Notes under the pieces: model-generated
The model's input: only the letters and a program-made list of their open reading frames with translations
Database searches by the model: none
Told to the model about the DNA's origin: nothing
Part shown: piece after piece, positions 21,250 through 32,765 of the stretch
Numbering within the stretch: position 1 is the first letter of the stretch
Layout of the letters: the number at the start of each line of letters is the position of its first letter
Program-made: the position numbers and the translations under genes
Assembly (NCBI GenBank): GCA_015501585.1
Contig: JADNRY010000314.1
Span: 1-64,000 of the forward strand
Reading direction: 5' to 3'
Origin: Rhodocollybia butyracea
Taxonomy: Eukaryota > Basidiomycota > Agaricomycetes > Agaricales > Omphalotaceae
Length of the DNA: 64,000 nucleotides

Positions 21250-22870
21250 ATGCTAACAGCAAATTTCTTGAAAAGATATCCAGGTCTTGTTATGCTGAAC
21301 GCTCTGCGGGAGTAGCTCGCATTTAATCTCCGGACTCCACATCACCCCCTTTCCCACATCCCGCTCACTCGCCCCAAGGTGAGATTACTCTCCTCCACCG
21401 CAACCTGGACATGCACATCTAGGCGACGGAGTCCTCGAAACCGAGATATCGCCTCTTAAGGGATCGGGTATTCGCAAGGTCAGTGTGTGTGTGTCCTTGC
21501 CACCGTGATTGTGTTGCAGGTGGCTCCATCAGGAAAAGCCGTTTTTACCTAGGTGACCCCAGAGTGGCCTAAAGCAAAATAGGTGACCTATGAATCCTAT
21601 GGCATCCTAGGAATTTGGGCTCGTCCCTTGCCAGTCAAGGCTCTTGAGGATTCCCTAGGCAAGCCTAGGTTTGCTCAGGTTTGCCCAGGTGCTCCTGAGG
21701 AACACCTGGGGAACACCTGGGCAAACCTGGGCAAACCTAGGCTTGCCCTGGGTTTGCCTAGGATACCCTAGGGAATCCTCAAGAGCCTTGACTGGCAAGG
21801 GACAAGCCCAGATTCCTAGGATGCCATAGAATTCATAGGTCACCTAGTTTGCTTTAGGCCACTCTGGGGTCACCTAGGCAAAAACGGCTTTTCCTGATGT
21901 CGGAGGTGCGTGGACGCGTGAGGGTACCGGCTGTGGGCGTGGGTGTGGAAGATGGGTTTCATGAGGTTTGGGATGTACCGTTGCCAGTTGGAGGAGGGGT
22001 TGAAGGCAGTTTGCGAGGTTTCGGATACTATTCAGCTTACCGTACTATCTCATCTCAGACGCAAACTCATACTTAGCTACCGGCCGCAAATGTAGACGCA
22101 GCTCTACTCTCTTTACGTTCTTCGCACGCTCTCCTCGCCAGCCTCACCACCATATAGTCGTCCATTTATCATGGGATCTATCCCTCTTCGCCCTCCTAGC
22201 TATACCTACCTTTCCACTTCCTTCGCCCCTCCCCAAAAAGTCCATATCCCTCATGGATGCGTTATTCAACTCTAATGTCATTTTGGCGCTTTTCCTACCA
22301 CCTCTACGAGCTCCACCGTTAACGCCGTCTCTTATCTCAAGATCCCATTCACCCCAAAGCCCGCAGACCAAACTCGTAAACCAAACTTGTAACCCTTCTC
22401 CTCTGGAAGCTCCTCCATCTGGGTCGTCCCCTTATCCATCACTGTGACATCCGCCCTTGCAAATACTCTCGTTTAAGCATCTGCAGCGAAACCGTGGCCT
22501 GCCGTGTCTCCCGTCAGCGAGCCGTGGTACACATAGGGGTACACTGATACTACGGGTAGAGATAGTAAGAGAGATAACCAGGGAGATATGGCGAAGGAGC
22601 GGAGGAGAGCTCTTATAGAGATGTGTGCTATTGGGAGAGGAACAGCCGCAGCGTGCGGATGAGTTGTTTTTTTTTGCAAAGGCCCTCTTGTTGGTACAGC
22701 TATATTTTGTCCAAGACGTGCTGAATACTGTGATGCAGGCTGAAAACGCGAACACGAATGTAGGGTATTTGTCGAAAGTTGTGCAGCATTTATTGGTTGT
22801 TACCGCGGAGATGTGGATTTTGGGAGCACGACGACGGCGGGCGATGGGATCGGTGTAAATGGTGTGTGAT
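21250..22870 (+). pseudogene. R1 family copy a (interrupted by a palindromic MITE)
   Basis: It shares with the other R1 copies the landmarks GATTACTCTCCTCCACCG, a GGATCTATCC-CTTC-CCTCC block, ATGCGTTATTC...GTCAT, and AGCCGTGG near a CTGCGGTA-like block. Coding-like pieces are broken by stops in every frame. A 371-bp hairpin element sits inside it. The ancestral product is unknown to me. Confidence 0.5.
21528..21898. mobile_element. 371-bp palindromic MITE (ATCAGGAAAAGCCG...)
   Basis: The two halves are almost perfect inverted copies for about 170 bp each (ATCAGGAAAAGCCGTTTTT ... ; AAAAACGGCTTTTCCTGAT), with many CCTAGG and CACCTGGG words. A shorter, decayed copy is at 36434-36711. No ORF. 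Folding in single-stranded form would be very stable. Confidence 0.8.
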
Positions 22871-22925
22871 GTGTGATGAGTCTTCTTCGCTACCTGCGCA
22901 TTCAAATATTCATTTATCGATATAA

Positions 22926-23291
22926 CAGCTGATTAGGATATTCTAGCACATTTTCGAAAAAATACTCATGAGTGATTTTGTTTACAACCAAACAAAGGTG
23001 ACATTGATGTGGGTGACTCACACGCGTACTGTACCATACGCGTTGACTTCAAATGCAACTTTTTTTCTTTCAATATCGCAGTCTTTGCATGAGACATACA
23101 CCATAGGGTGCTGTAGACTCATTCCTTGGGCTACTGAAGAGCATAAGAGTAATGCAAGTACGGGTGAAGTGTCGGCGAAGCGGAGCGAATGGAGCTTTGA
23201 ATGGAATATGCTGACGTCACTTTGTTTGGTTGTAAATAAAATCACTACTGAGTGTTTTTTTGAAAATGTGCTAGAATATCCTAATCAGTTG
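22926..23291. mobile_element. 366-bp MITE, TIR CARCTGATTAGGATATTC
   Basis: Arms of about 85 bp: left from 22926 (CAGCTGATTAGGATATTCTA) and right ending 23291 (TAGAATATCCTAATCAGTTG). Both continue through AACCAAACAAAG. There is no ORF with protein features. The target duplication is unclear. Confidence 0.7.
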
Positions 23292-23294
23292 AAA

Positions 23295-23694
23295 TATGAC
23301 TGAATGCTGGGTGAGAAGCCTCACCACCTTATTCGCTTTATCGGTTATCGCCAAACGATCTGTCGTAGCAAGACTGCGGATGTCCATGTAGCTTCTTCGA
23401 GATTGCGTTGAGATAGGTAACCTGCATCTCTCAAGTCAGGGGACTGCGGTCTGAACAACCTAAGACTTGCCAATGGCTCAACGATCTCAAGAACCAGAAG
23501 TTAGGCTGACCCCTTTCTCATGAGGTTCTCGCAAACTGATCCAACTGTTACGCTCAACTTTATACAAATCTTCCCGCTCTTATACATGTGGCTACTATGT
23601 TAATTGCGATGTGACAGATGCTCGCTCCATTGACGCTGTCTTCTACACCTATAATAGCACTCCATGCTGCATGCCCGATTTACTTTTTGCACCC
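23295..23694 (+). other. 5' flank of the DUF6535 gene
   Basis: No separate gene. The reading frame of the first coding exon is open back to 23611 without an ATG before 23671, so the start is 23671 or 23695. Confidence 0.4.
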
Positions 23695-25798
23695 ATGGAG
23701 CAGTCTTCGTTCGACAATAATCAACCTGGGACAAACTACTCAGAGGAGATGCTCTCCCTCTTGCGTAGTATGCATTACATGATGCAGGCGCGCGAGGAGC
23801 GTGAAGCTTCCATACTGCGATCCGGTTCAGACCCCGCATATCTAGCTCCTACGCCTGTAACATCTCAGCTAGCAAGCAATATATCAATACCCTCCTCACC
23901 TCATATCCAAGTTGTACCAGTAATGGAACCTACACCTACGCAACAAGCTGGAACTCACCCTGCTCAGGCAGCTGATCCACCAAATATTGCCCAGGCATCT
24001 GATCTACCAGCCACTACTCTCACAAGTATATTGAGTTCCCTCCACGAGACAATCTCTGATTTGCAGCATGTTGTCACCGGTTCAAAGAAGATGATAGACT
24101 CGAAAGGCACCAAAGACAAGCCTTTCAAGGTTCGTCGTTTTGGATTGAGAAAAGATCAAGCAACACAAGGTACTTCAGATGGTATGTCAATGATTTTCAC
24201 ATATTTGGTTTTGGTGTTGTTGATTATCAAAGGGTAGAAAAGTATGATTATACACTCAAATACCCGGCGGAGGATGAACATTATCAGGAGCTGGGCGATG
24301 AAGCTCGCATCTGGAGGGTTTATGCTGATGAAGCAGCCACTTTTGACAGTGATATGGTTGGGGAACTGAGTGACAGTTTGGATATCTTTTTTGTCTTTGT
24401 ATGCTTCTTGGCACATCATTCAAACAGAAGTTACTGACTTACTGTTCTTTGTGACACTGCCCACAGGCGGGTCTTTTCTCTGCTGTCCTCACAACATTTG
24501 TGGCACAGACATCACAATCACTGTCTCAGGACCCTACTCAGCTCTCTGCATCTTATCTCAGCGAGTTGACCATGCTGGTCCGTGCAAATGGAAACAGTAC
24601 TGCCATCTCAAATATTCCTCTCACCAGTACCACATTCTCTCCTGCCATCCTTGATCTATGGATAAATGGTCTATGGTTTACAAGCCTTGTCATCTCGCTC
24701 TCAGTTGCTCTCTTTGCAGTACTTGCAAAGCAGTGGCTTCGTCAGTATATGTCCTTTATCACTGGCACACCCCAGGAACAAGCATTTATACGCCAATTCC
24801 GCTTTGATGGGCTTGAGAAATGGCAAGTTCAGCCACTCATTGGCATCCTCCCCACCTTCCTTCATCTTGCCCTGATACTCTTCTTCGCTGGGCTTGTCAT
24901 ATTTCTCATCCCTCTAAGCATTTCCATGGCATATATTATTGGTGCTATCTCTGTGACTGTTGTTGTCCTTTACCTCACAGCAATTGTTCTTCCACTATTT
25001 GCTATTCAGTGTTCTTACAGAACAACTCTTACACATCTCCTATACTCAAGGGTTCTTTATACTCTCTTTTGGGTAACATTTAACCTGATCATCTCTGCCT
25101 ATAACTGGGTATGGAAACGACCCACCCATTTGAAAATTCAAGATCTCAAGTTGAGAGGCTTGGGTAAAACTTTGAAGGAAAGGGAGCGTTTTGTAGCTTG
25201 CCCACATGAGGAGGTGACTTTGAGTGCTTATGCATGGCAGAATCAGGATTTAGCTCCTCTTGCCTGGCTTGGCCACTATACCTCCAATCCATCCGCAAAG
25301 AGTATTCTTTTTCGGTCATTTGGAGCATTACCTCCTATCATGTCAGCAAAGGTGATGGGGATCATGAATTCATATTCTGCATTTGCACAAATCCGTGAAC
25401 ATCTATCTGGCGCCTTGCCAGATTTAGATGAGGCGGAGGGCTGGCTTCGTGCGGGAATACATTACACAAACATTGACGGGCAGTTTGATTTGGACATCTC
25501 AAGGCACGAGTTTCCAGGCCTGATCTCAAACATGATGATGTCAGCCTATATCTGCGATATAACTTCTGCTCTTTCAGCATTGGCTTTTGGGGGAGGTCCA
25601 ATTGAATTCATTCATGCTGGAGAACATATAATGCTCACTTCTGAAAGTGTCATGGACTGGATCTTTGATACATATGATCAAGGTCCACTTCGCGTTTCAC
25701 CCCTTGTATGGGAACCACTACTCCAAAGATCTAGCTATGATGAAAGAGCATTGAAGGTGGTGAGACGGTATCTTGTTCTCGGAGGCACCGACAATTGA
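23695..25798 (+). CDS. DUF6535 domain protein, multi-pass membrane
   Basis: Exons are 23695-24181, 24238-24398 and 24467-25798, with introns of 56 and 68 nt (GTATGT...TAG and GTATGC...CAG). Phases agree and give 659 aa. Using the in-frame ATG at 23671 adds eight residues. A polar N-terminal region of about 160 residues leads to IWRVYADEAATFDSD (residues 187-201), the typical entry of DUF6535. Hydrophobic segments follow at about 212-232, 283-304, 345-366 and 372-394 (IFLIPLSISMAYIIGAISV). The remaining 260 residues are soluble and helical. DUF6535 proteins are abundant and lineage-specific in Agaricomycetes, and no function is established that I know of. The frame is intact; this is one of the few complete genes here. 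Confidence 0.85.
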
Positions 25799-26679
25799 GA
25801 TCTTGTTACCTCTGAGAGAGCACATTTGGGGCTACTACGCTCAAGCACTCCACTTCCCAATTCTTATTACTTAAATCAACACCAAGAAAACCATTCTTCT
25901 TAACAAGGGGAGACTGATAATGGTTGAAATGGCAATGAGAGCAAAATGAGAGGGAGAAATTGGACACAAAGATGGAGAGGTGGAAACAAAACACAAACAC
26001 AAACATATAAAGTTTAACAAAGAAAAGGAATGGCAGTCTTTGGCAGAATGGCCAGCTTCTCGCACTGAGAGAACACATAAAGTTTGACAAAGAAAATCAG
26101 GAAAAGGATCGGAGTAGCTCCCTAGGATCCCTGCAGCCAGTATACATGTTACATGATTTTGGAATTTTTGTAATACCTACCCATGTACTCCTTGAAAGAT
26201 GGTTTCACATCAGAATCACATCCCACTATTTCTTGTTCAGAGCAGGAGATCTGAGCTAGCTATGTTGTCTATTCGAGTGAAAGAGACTTGAATCATGAAT
26301 GAGGTAAGGATTACATTCCACTGGCTGGAGCATAAAAAGTTTATCCGTACAAGCAGCGCCACTCATCTTGTTGCCAGGTTCTCCTCGCTTCAATTATTGT
26401 ACTTTTCAATAATAATGACATGTGGAAAAACAAAAAAACTTTTCGTCTACTGGATGGATAGGCGCCGCGCCTATTTTTCTGAATCACATGGCATATGGCC
26501 ATACCATGCCAGCCCTCGGCATGTAAGTGTTGCACCATTTCTTACCATATAAGGCAATAGCTGCAACGATTTTGCAGTTGGTGGTGCGCCAAATGTGCGC
26601 GTTAGTGGGTTCAAAGTCTTTTGCCTAGTATGCTACCTTTTTTTTGACTAGTGACAAAGAAGCTTTGAAGCTTGATCCT
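25799..26679. other. Intergenic 3' flank, no gene seen
   Basis: Sequence between the DUF6535 stop and R1 copy b. Short frames occur on both strands, but none shows protein character. Confidence 0.4.
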
Positions 26680-28210
26680 GCTTCGTGGTGTATTCGAGTA
26701 CGCTGGATAAATCAATAACATCCGGCTTCACATACTATTGTCATCTTCAAGTGGCTCTCCTCTCTCTCTCTCAGCCTCTCCTTGCCCATCACTCCTCTCC
26801 ACAAGTCATCCTACTATTATGAAACGTATCCTTCTCCGTCCAGCCTCTCATTAAAACCCGGATGAAGCCACCAACAACTCTCTATAACGATACGTTATTG
26901 TCATCTTGGTGCTCTCCCTATCTGTACGACGTCTACATCTACCTCCGCTCGCTCCTAAAAATCCCGCTAACCTCACATCTCCCAAAACCCATGAATCACC
27001 CGCAACTGAAGCTCATCCGCCCAAGTCGTCCCTTTCGATAAACAGGGGTAAACCAGGACAAGTATGGAGATATAGAGAAGCGGATGAAGGTCCTCGTAAA
27101 AACGCGATTTCAGATCTGAGAGAGAACACTAGAGGGTGCGGATGAGGTGTTTTCGGTGTGGACGGAGTCGCAGAAAACCTCTTCCTCTATGTCCTTGTTC
27201 TACGGAGATGCATTGAACGCCGTTCTGCGGTCTGACAAGAGAAACATTGTATTCGTATTCGTCGAACATTGTGTGGTGTTTGTTGGGAGCGCGATGATGG
27301 TTGTGGATCTGGATTATGGGAATTTCGAGAATGCGAGTGGGAATGTTGACATCGCGCGGTGACTGGTGATTGGGTATGTTTATGCCCTATCTTTTATCGT
27401 TTGTTTTAATGCTAATTTTCCTTGTTCGCTCCCCGGAATCAGCCCTCAATATGTCCAGGCCTCAAACTGTAAAACACCTCCAAGGTCGATGTCATCCCAT
27501 GTTTGTATTCCATGCTCGTGCGACCCAGATTCACAATATGTATAGTTCAACGAGCGCTGGGAACTGCAAGTGGTGTGATGCAAGCAGACTTTCTGCCGAG
27601 CATGGGGTGGGTACAGACTCTACAAACGCCGATGGCCCGACTCTCCCGGGCTTTTTGTATCTCCTCTGGTTTTCTACTTTCGCCATGTCCTCGAACACCA
27701 CCTCGAGCTCATTGAACCCCGTCTCCCACGGCTCACCCATTACGGCCTCCCCTACCTCCGCCCACCCTCCGCCTCGCCTTCCGGCCTTCACGTCGACAAT
27801 GCAATATGTATCCTCAAAGTGCTCGACCCTCGGATGGGGCAATGGGCGTAGCACGATGTACGATTGATATCAGAGGGGAAAGCAGTGAAGCGGGCGATGA
27901 AAGGACGGGAGGGGGAGAAGGCGAACGACCCTTACGCCGATATTCCAGGGATGCTACCGGTCAGTTGCTTTACGATCCTAGTTTTTCATATACCGATTAC
28001 CGACTTTATTCCTTTTTTTTCGCATAAACTGACACAACGTTCCTCACGCTTTGTTTATCCAGACGCCTCCCGCCTTCTTCGAAAGTTCAAGCCATATGTG
28101 GATGGTGAGATCTGGCGGCTGGAGGAGACGGGGGAATGCATGGGGCGTTGGAAGTATTCGTTAGCGCGTAGTCTAGTGCTACATAAGGGCTGTGTTAATA
28201 TGTTATTGTA
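26680..28210 (+). pseudogene. R1 family copy b
   Basis: It contains the R1 landmarks: GGTGTATTCGAGTACG, a CGTATCCTTCTCCGTCCAGCCTC block, a GCCGATGGCCCGACTCTCCC exon and the 3' intron starting GTCAGTTGCTTTACGATCC (27959). Downstream of that intron is a GCCATATGTGGATGGTGAGAT exon. The GTCAGT donor, CAG acceptor and intron position are shared with copies d and f, so the family arose by DNA duplication, not retroposition. Frames are broken; product unknown. Confidence 0.5.
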
Positions 28211-30435
28211 AAGTTTGTTTACTTTGTACTTACTCACTGCAACCCGAAGGCTGATTGGGATTGCTACGGTACTTAATCTACGCTCAAGAATATACCAAAG
28301 AGGCTAAGGCAATTGAGAGGTGGATTTTTTGCGTAGGGTTATTTTGGTAACCTTGCATTGTTATTACATCCAAACTAGACTATTACAAAGTACGTAGAGC
28401 GCGTAACGAATGAGTTTTATACATGTTATGAACACATAAGGAGCGAAAATTACCCAACGAATTCTGACGCACTTAGCCATTTAGTATATGTATGGACCTC
28501 TTCTGTCATCCCCTAGACAAAGCGCTTGGTGTCATCGTTAAGCTGAATCCGTCACATTATAAGTCTTCCTCGCCGCCTGCAGGAACTCTGAGTTCATTTG
28601 CAGGTCAACGTAAATTTACTAAGTTTTATTCTTTGGTCATCGCCGGACGCTGGTATAGACTACATACGTTATGCGTGTTACCTGTGCTTGAGATATGTGA
28701 CCTGTATGCACACCTACTTCGGGAGGGGATTGCGGAGCCGAGGAATAAGTTCGTATGCACGGCACACACTCGACTTACTCTAGATAAGTACGAACCGTGG
28801 CTCGTCTACATGTGGCTTTTGATCTTTGGATACAACAAGTTGAACAACATCGAATGACAATTGCGGACCCTCGATACAGGATGGAACTTTGCCATTAAAC
28901 ATGGGGACTGTCCACACTGGTATAGGTGCCGTACATTGTAGTACGGTGAGTGTACAATATCCCCATCTCAAAACGGCATTCCGATGATGAGCTGCTGTAA
29001 TTCGGTACCCGAAAACCAGTAAGTATACTACATACTAAGTACTCAGCTGGAAAAAACGCACCAGTAAAACCTGCATATAGCGTTTTAGTCAAATGCCTGC
29101 AGAGTGTCCCGAGGCTCTGGGAGCAGTGGGAGCACTGTAAAACTCTCCCCCCCGTTGGGTACACAGCCCAGCTTTTGCTGATTAATATACTCGGGCGGTA
29201 ACAAGAGTAAATTCTCACTATCGAGAGACAAAGAAGCTCAGCCAAGGAACAAATTAATTTTAATCGTATCGCTGTCTAGTACATTAATCATTAACTTCGG
29301 TTTGTAGTGTCAAGAGGTTTTAGATCAGATGTGATTGCTGTGTTTCTTTCATCCTTCCAGATGAGTATACTTATGGCAGTAGCTCAACAGTATATAGTAG
29401 TACTTATGTACAATCAATGATTTTTCATACCGAATACTTGACCGAACACCAGCTCTCCACTGGTACGTCAACTGTGAGTACGGGTTCGATCCGTCCCCCT
29501 CGATCCTTATGTTATCCTTACGAGAGGCCAAAAGTGACAACGGAGTGACCGGCTTGTTAGTAAATATAGTAGCGCATCAGCCCTGAAAGACGATGAAGCA
29601 CACTCGCAACTGCAGGTATTCCTGGGGTACTACAGCATGTACACAAGCTCAATGTATTTTAATATGTGTTATGAAGCTATGGAAGAAGAGATGGTAATTG
29701 GCTGAAAGGAAGTACTTATATCCTCCAGCTGCCTCTTTGTATTTTAGCATTCTTCTGCAAATTAACTAGTGAATGATTCAGACAATGCTCTTTTGGCTGA
29801 TTCGGAAGCTTGAACAACTCGTGCCACTGAATGTTCAATAAATTCGGTTGCTCTCTCTTAAAGTATGCATGATTAACTGTGTAGAATAAGGCATGGTACT
29901 GTCCTTGAGGAAGTGTAAAATATGCACGCCGCAAAATACCTACTAGGAGGCCCTTATTGTCGACTTATTGCGACCTAGCGCGGTACTTACAATTCTGAAA
30001 TATTCAATTTACGCGTGTCGACGCGCGGCCGAAAATGGTGCAATACCTGAAGCGTCCGGTGATAGGCATGGCTAGAAACAGCTGTTCAAGCCGGGACCCT
30101 GCCCGGACTCAGCGCCTTTACCGTGACTTTGATGTGACTTCAGGGTTTGATTGGTATCTGAGTGGGACGGATCGAACAGTACCTCCGTCAACTGTACATG
30201 ACCTCCGAGAACTTTAAATCAGGATTCGAATGCTTCCGGAACGGATTATATACTCGAGTGACTTTTTCCATCTCAATACCATTTGTCGCGTTATGTTTGC
30301 GCCACTCGTAATGATAAATAGCCTGAGGATTAGGCAAGATTCATTTCTGCTGGTCAGCGTGGTTAGAGGGGACCAGTGTACCGAGTACGCATCGGATCAG
30401 GCCACCTCGGCTGGATCAGGACGGAGAATTGAAGG

Positions 30436-30440
30436 TATAA
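30436..30440 (+). promoter_or_regulatory. TATA-like box of the hydrophobin gene
   Basis: GGTATAAGAGC lies about 95 bp upstream of the hydrophobin ATG. The duplicated copy has GGTATAAAAGC (35019-35026) in the same place, so this core is conserved. Confidence 0.45.
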
Positions 30441-30532
30441 GAGCTATCACAAAGTTGGGAGGAAGGTCCTCACTCGAACAACCAAAACCCGTCGTTCAAG
30501 TACTCTCAGACTCGTCATTACTAGGGCACATT

Positions 30533-30974
30533 ATGCAGTTTAAGATCGCCCTTGTTACTGCCGCTATCGCTACCCTCGCAGTCGCTGCCACCACCCCGCG
30601 TGCCAATGGATGCTCCACGGGTCTCCGTCTGTGCTGCGAACATGCCCAAAGTGTTGCCGAAGTTGCAAAGGATCCCGAACTCATTGCACAGCTTAAACAT
30701 TTTGGCATAAACACCAAGGATTTGACTGGCTTTGTTGGTGTTTTCTGCGCCCAAGTTACCGATCCTGAGTTCACCGGCTGGTAAGTCATTCTCTAATCAT
30801 ATATATTTGTTCAAGCTCAATAAAAGTTCATTATTATATTTATAGCTACTATGGTAGAGATCTCTGCTGCACAAACTGTAATATACAGAACATTCCTGAT
30901 TCTATGACTTTATCGCTGACTGAACTTGTGCAGATTCTACGGCCTTCTCCACCGGCTGTACTCTTTACCAGTAG
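30533..30974 (+). CDS. Class I hydrophobin
   Basis: Exons 30533-30780, 30846-30877 and 30934-30974 with GT...AG introns of 65 and 56 nt give 106 aa. Residues 1-20 form a signal peptide (MQFKIALVTAAIATLAVAAT). Eight cysteines follow at 27, 34, 35, 72, 83, 90, 91 and 102, spaced C-x6-CC-x36-C-x10-C-x6-CC-x10-C, the hydrophobin pattern with class I lengths. Hydrophobins are secreted and self-assemble into amphipathic films on aerial hyphae and fruiting bodies. The short middle exon encodes C5 to C7. The last residues (TLYQ) come from a local insertion of about 75 bp: the duplicated copy reads TLAPK there. It lies in unit 1 of a tandem duplication. Confidence 0.85.
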
Positions 30975-31093
30975 GGTATGGGTTGGGTCTGGGTCATGAC
31001 CCTGGGTCGGTTATACAATTTATTCTATTGTATTGTCACTTAATGAGGAGTCTGAACAACGGCAACTCTTAATTCCCGGACTCCATGAGCATA

Positions 31094-31677
31094 CTATGGG
31101 TGGCAGAGAAGTGCAATTTTTTTGATAAATTGTCAATAAGTTTACGCCAGCCAGAAATTTCGCATATCTGAGGATATAGATCGATTTACAGTAGATAAAA
31201 ACCCTTATCCTGAATTTCCTGTATTTTTAAAGGTTTAATTGCATGCGTCGGGCAATGTCCGAGCAAAATTGGGAAGTGCAACTGGGCGCTTAGCGGCCAA
31301 AACTTTTGCCGGTTTTTGCAGTCTTTTGCTCGCTATTTTGCTTCTTGTTTCATGAATACTATACGGATACTTATAGGAATTTGAATTTAAGCTGCTATTA
31401 GCATTGTGAAAAACCTTTTGAGCTCATCTCAACGGTCTCAATAGACATTCTACATGTTCCTGGCAATTGATGCAGAAGTCACACTCGATGTTCTGAACGT
31501 TCTGCTTGCGATTCAAGTGTTTTTCATAAAATGGCCCATCTGAGTAGACAGAATCATTGTAGAGTACCTAAATAATGTTACAAAAAATCATAGAATCGGT
31601 TAGCAAGAACCCATATTTTCTAGTGTTTTAAAAAAAGTTGCACTTCCTAGCCGTGAGCACTTCCCTGCCATCCATAG
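31094..31677. mobile_element. 584-bp TIR element with paralogous empty site
   Basis: Ends are CTATGGGTGGCAGAGAAGTGC and, reversed, CTATGGATGGCAGGGAAGTGC, flanked by TA (31092-31093, 31678-31679). The duplicated unit 2 has the unoccupied site GAGCATAGTTGGACTGC at about 35605-35621, with a single TA. Insertion therefore followed the duplication. No ORF. Confidence 0.8.
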
Positions 31678-31810
31678 TAGCTGGACTGCAACAAGTTGTA
31701 TCTATTCTTATGGCACACTGATTAACAATATGTAAATTTAAAGTAAAATACCGTTGGATATCTATATACACACACCCGTATGGATCGTCAGTGTATAACG
31801 AGTCTGCCTA

Positions 31811-32009
31811 CACACTGAAAAGAGAAAAAAATCTACCGAGCAGATTTTTGTACTGAAATAAAGCTGATTATCCCAATAAAGATAATCAGTGGTTTTTAGT
31901 CCGCCCGAAATGGTTACTGAAATTTGATGATAAACTATAAAAGGATTATCTTATCGGAAAATTTCAGTACGGAAATCCACTCGACAGATATTTTTCTCTT
32001 TCCGGTGTG
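31811..32009. mobile_element. 199-bp MITE, TIR CACACYGRAAAGAGAAAAA
   Basis: The left arm CACACTGAAAAGAGAAAAAA and right arm TTTTTCTCTTTCCGGTGTG are inverted, and pairing continues through GATTT...GTACTGAAAT/ATTTCAGTAC, so most of the element is a hairpin. It lies just outside unit 1 of the hydrophobin duplication. The target duplication is unclear. Confidence 0.65.
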
Positions 32010-32765
32010 CTAGGTCGGGTCTCCATCTCGGGGGGAATTGAGGGGGAAGCTACGACTGGCCCATCATACTACTCTTTGGGTAGTCATTCCGATCCGGAGT
32101 GTAACAAATATTCGCTTAAGAAGTCCTTGTATTTAGCTTGCTATTGATACTAAAAATGGACACGAGTCCCGGTCGGATTTCGGTACCTGCAGGTAACACC
32201 CGTGGGAATACCCGCAGACCTGTATCAATGTTGATAGTATAGCCTTAACTTAAGTATAGCTGAAAGTGTCAAAGAAGCTTGACTTCAAGTTTCGAATTCA
32301 ACTTGTAAGACTTAAGTTGTCAGCGGACTCCTTGACTCACAGAATGACACCTGCAGTGCAGCTTCTCTCTATCGTACTGGACGCTGATTTTAGCTCTATT
32401 TTGTGTATGTAGTTGGTATGTAGTATAAGCAAGAGTATAAGTACTTATGTACTGCGAAGTTCTTGGATACATTCTATGTACTACGAAGTTTTCTCTGAGC
32501 TCTTCGCTTTGCCAAGTTACTCTCTGTAAAGCCTCCAAGTCTTCGTGTTATCAGTAAGTAAGTCTTAATATATCCTGGACCTTCTAGTAGGCTGCGAGTA
32601 ACTCTCGCGTCCAAGCTCGCGTCAAAGGTTGCCGGACTAGCGCTAGACAAGCGCTAGAATAACACGGTCGGCCAGCGGCCAGCTACCAGAAGCCCAACAG
32701 GAGCAACCCTGGGTTGCTGCAAAAATTGGGGTTTCTCAATAGTTTTATCCCTTGACCATCTATTA
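32010..32765. other. Spacer between the two hydrophobin units, no gene seen
   Basis: No supported coding region; there are a few short AAGTACTTA-rich stretches. Confidence 0.35.

Larger units (their letters stand above)
28490..31750 (+). repeat. Tandem segmental duplication, unit 1 (hydrophobin block)
   Basis: It matches 32766-35680 in direct orientation, from TGTATGGACCTCTTC...TCATCCCCTAGA to CAATATGTAAATTTAAAGTAAAATA. It carries the intact hydrophobin and extra insertions (31094-31677, and sequence near 29460-30200) that unit 2 lacks. Confidence 0.7.

Noticed and set aside
22625..22905. Open frames on both strands in R1 copy a
   Set aside because: They are not conserved between R1 copies as proteins, and the frames are broken in the paralogs.
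28492..28857. 121-codon ATG-initiated open frame in hydrophobin unit 1
   Set aside because: The duplicated unit does not preserve the frame (stops and shifts from 32771 on), so coding is unlikely.
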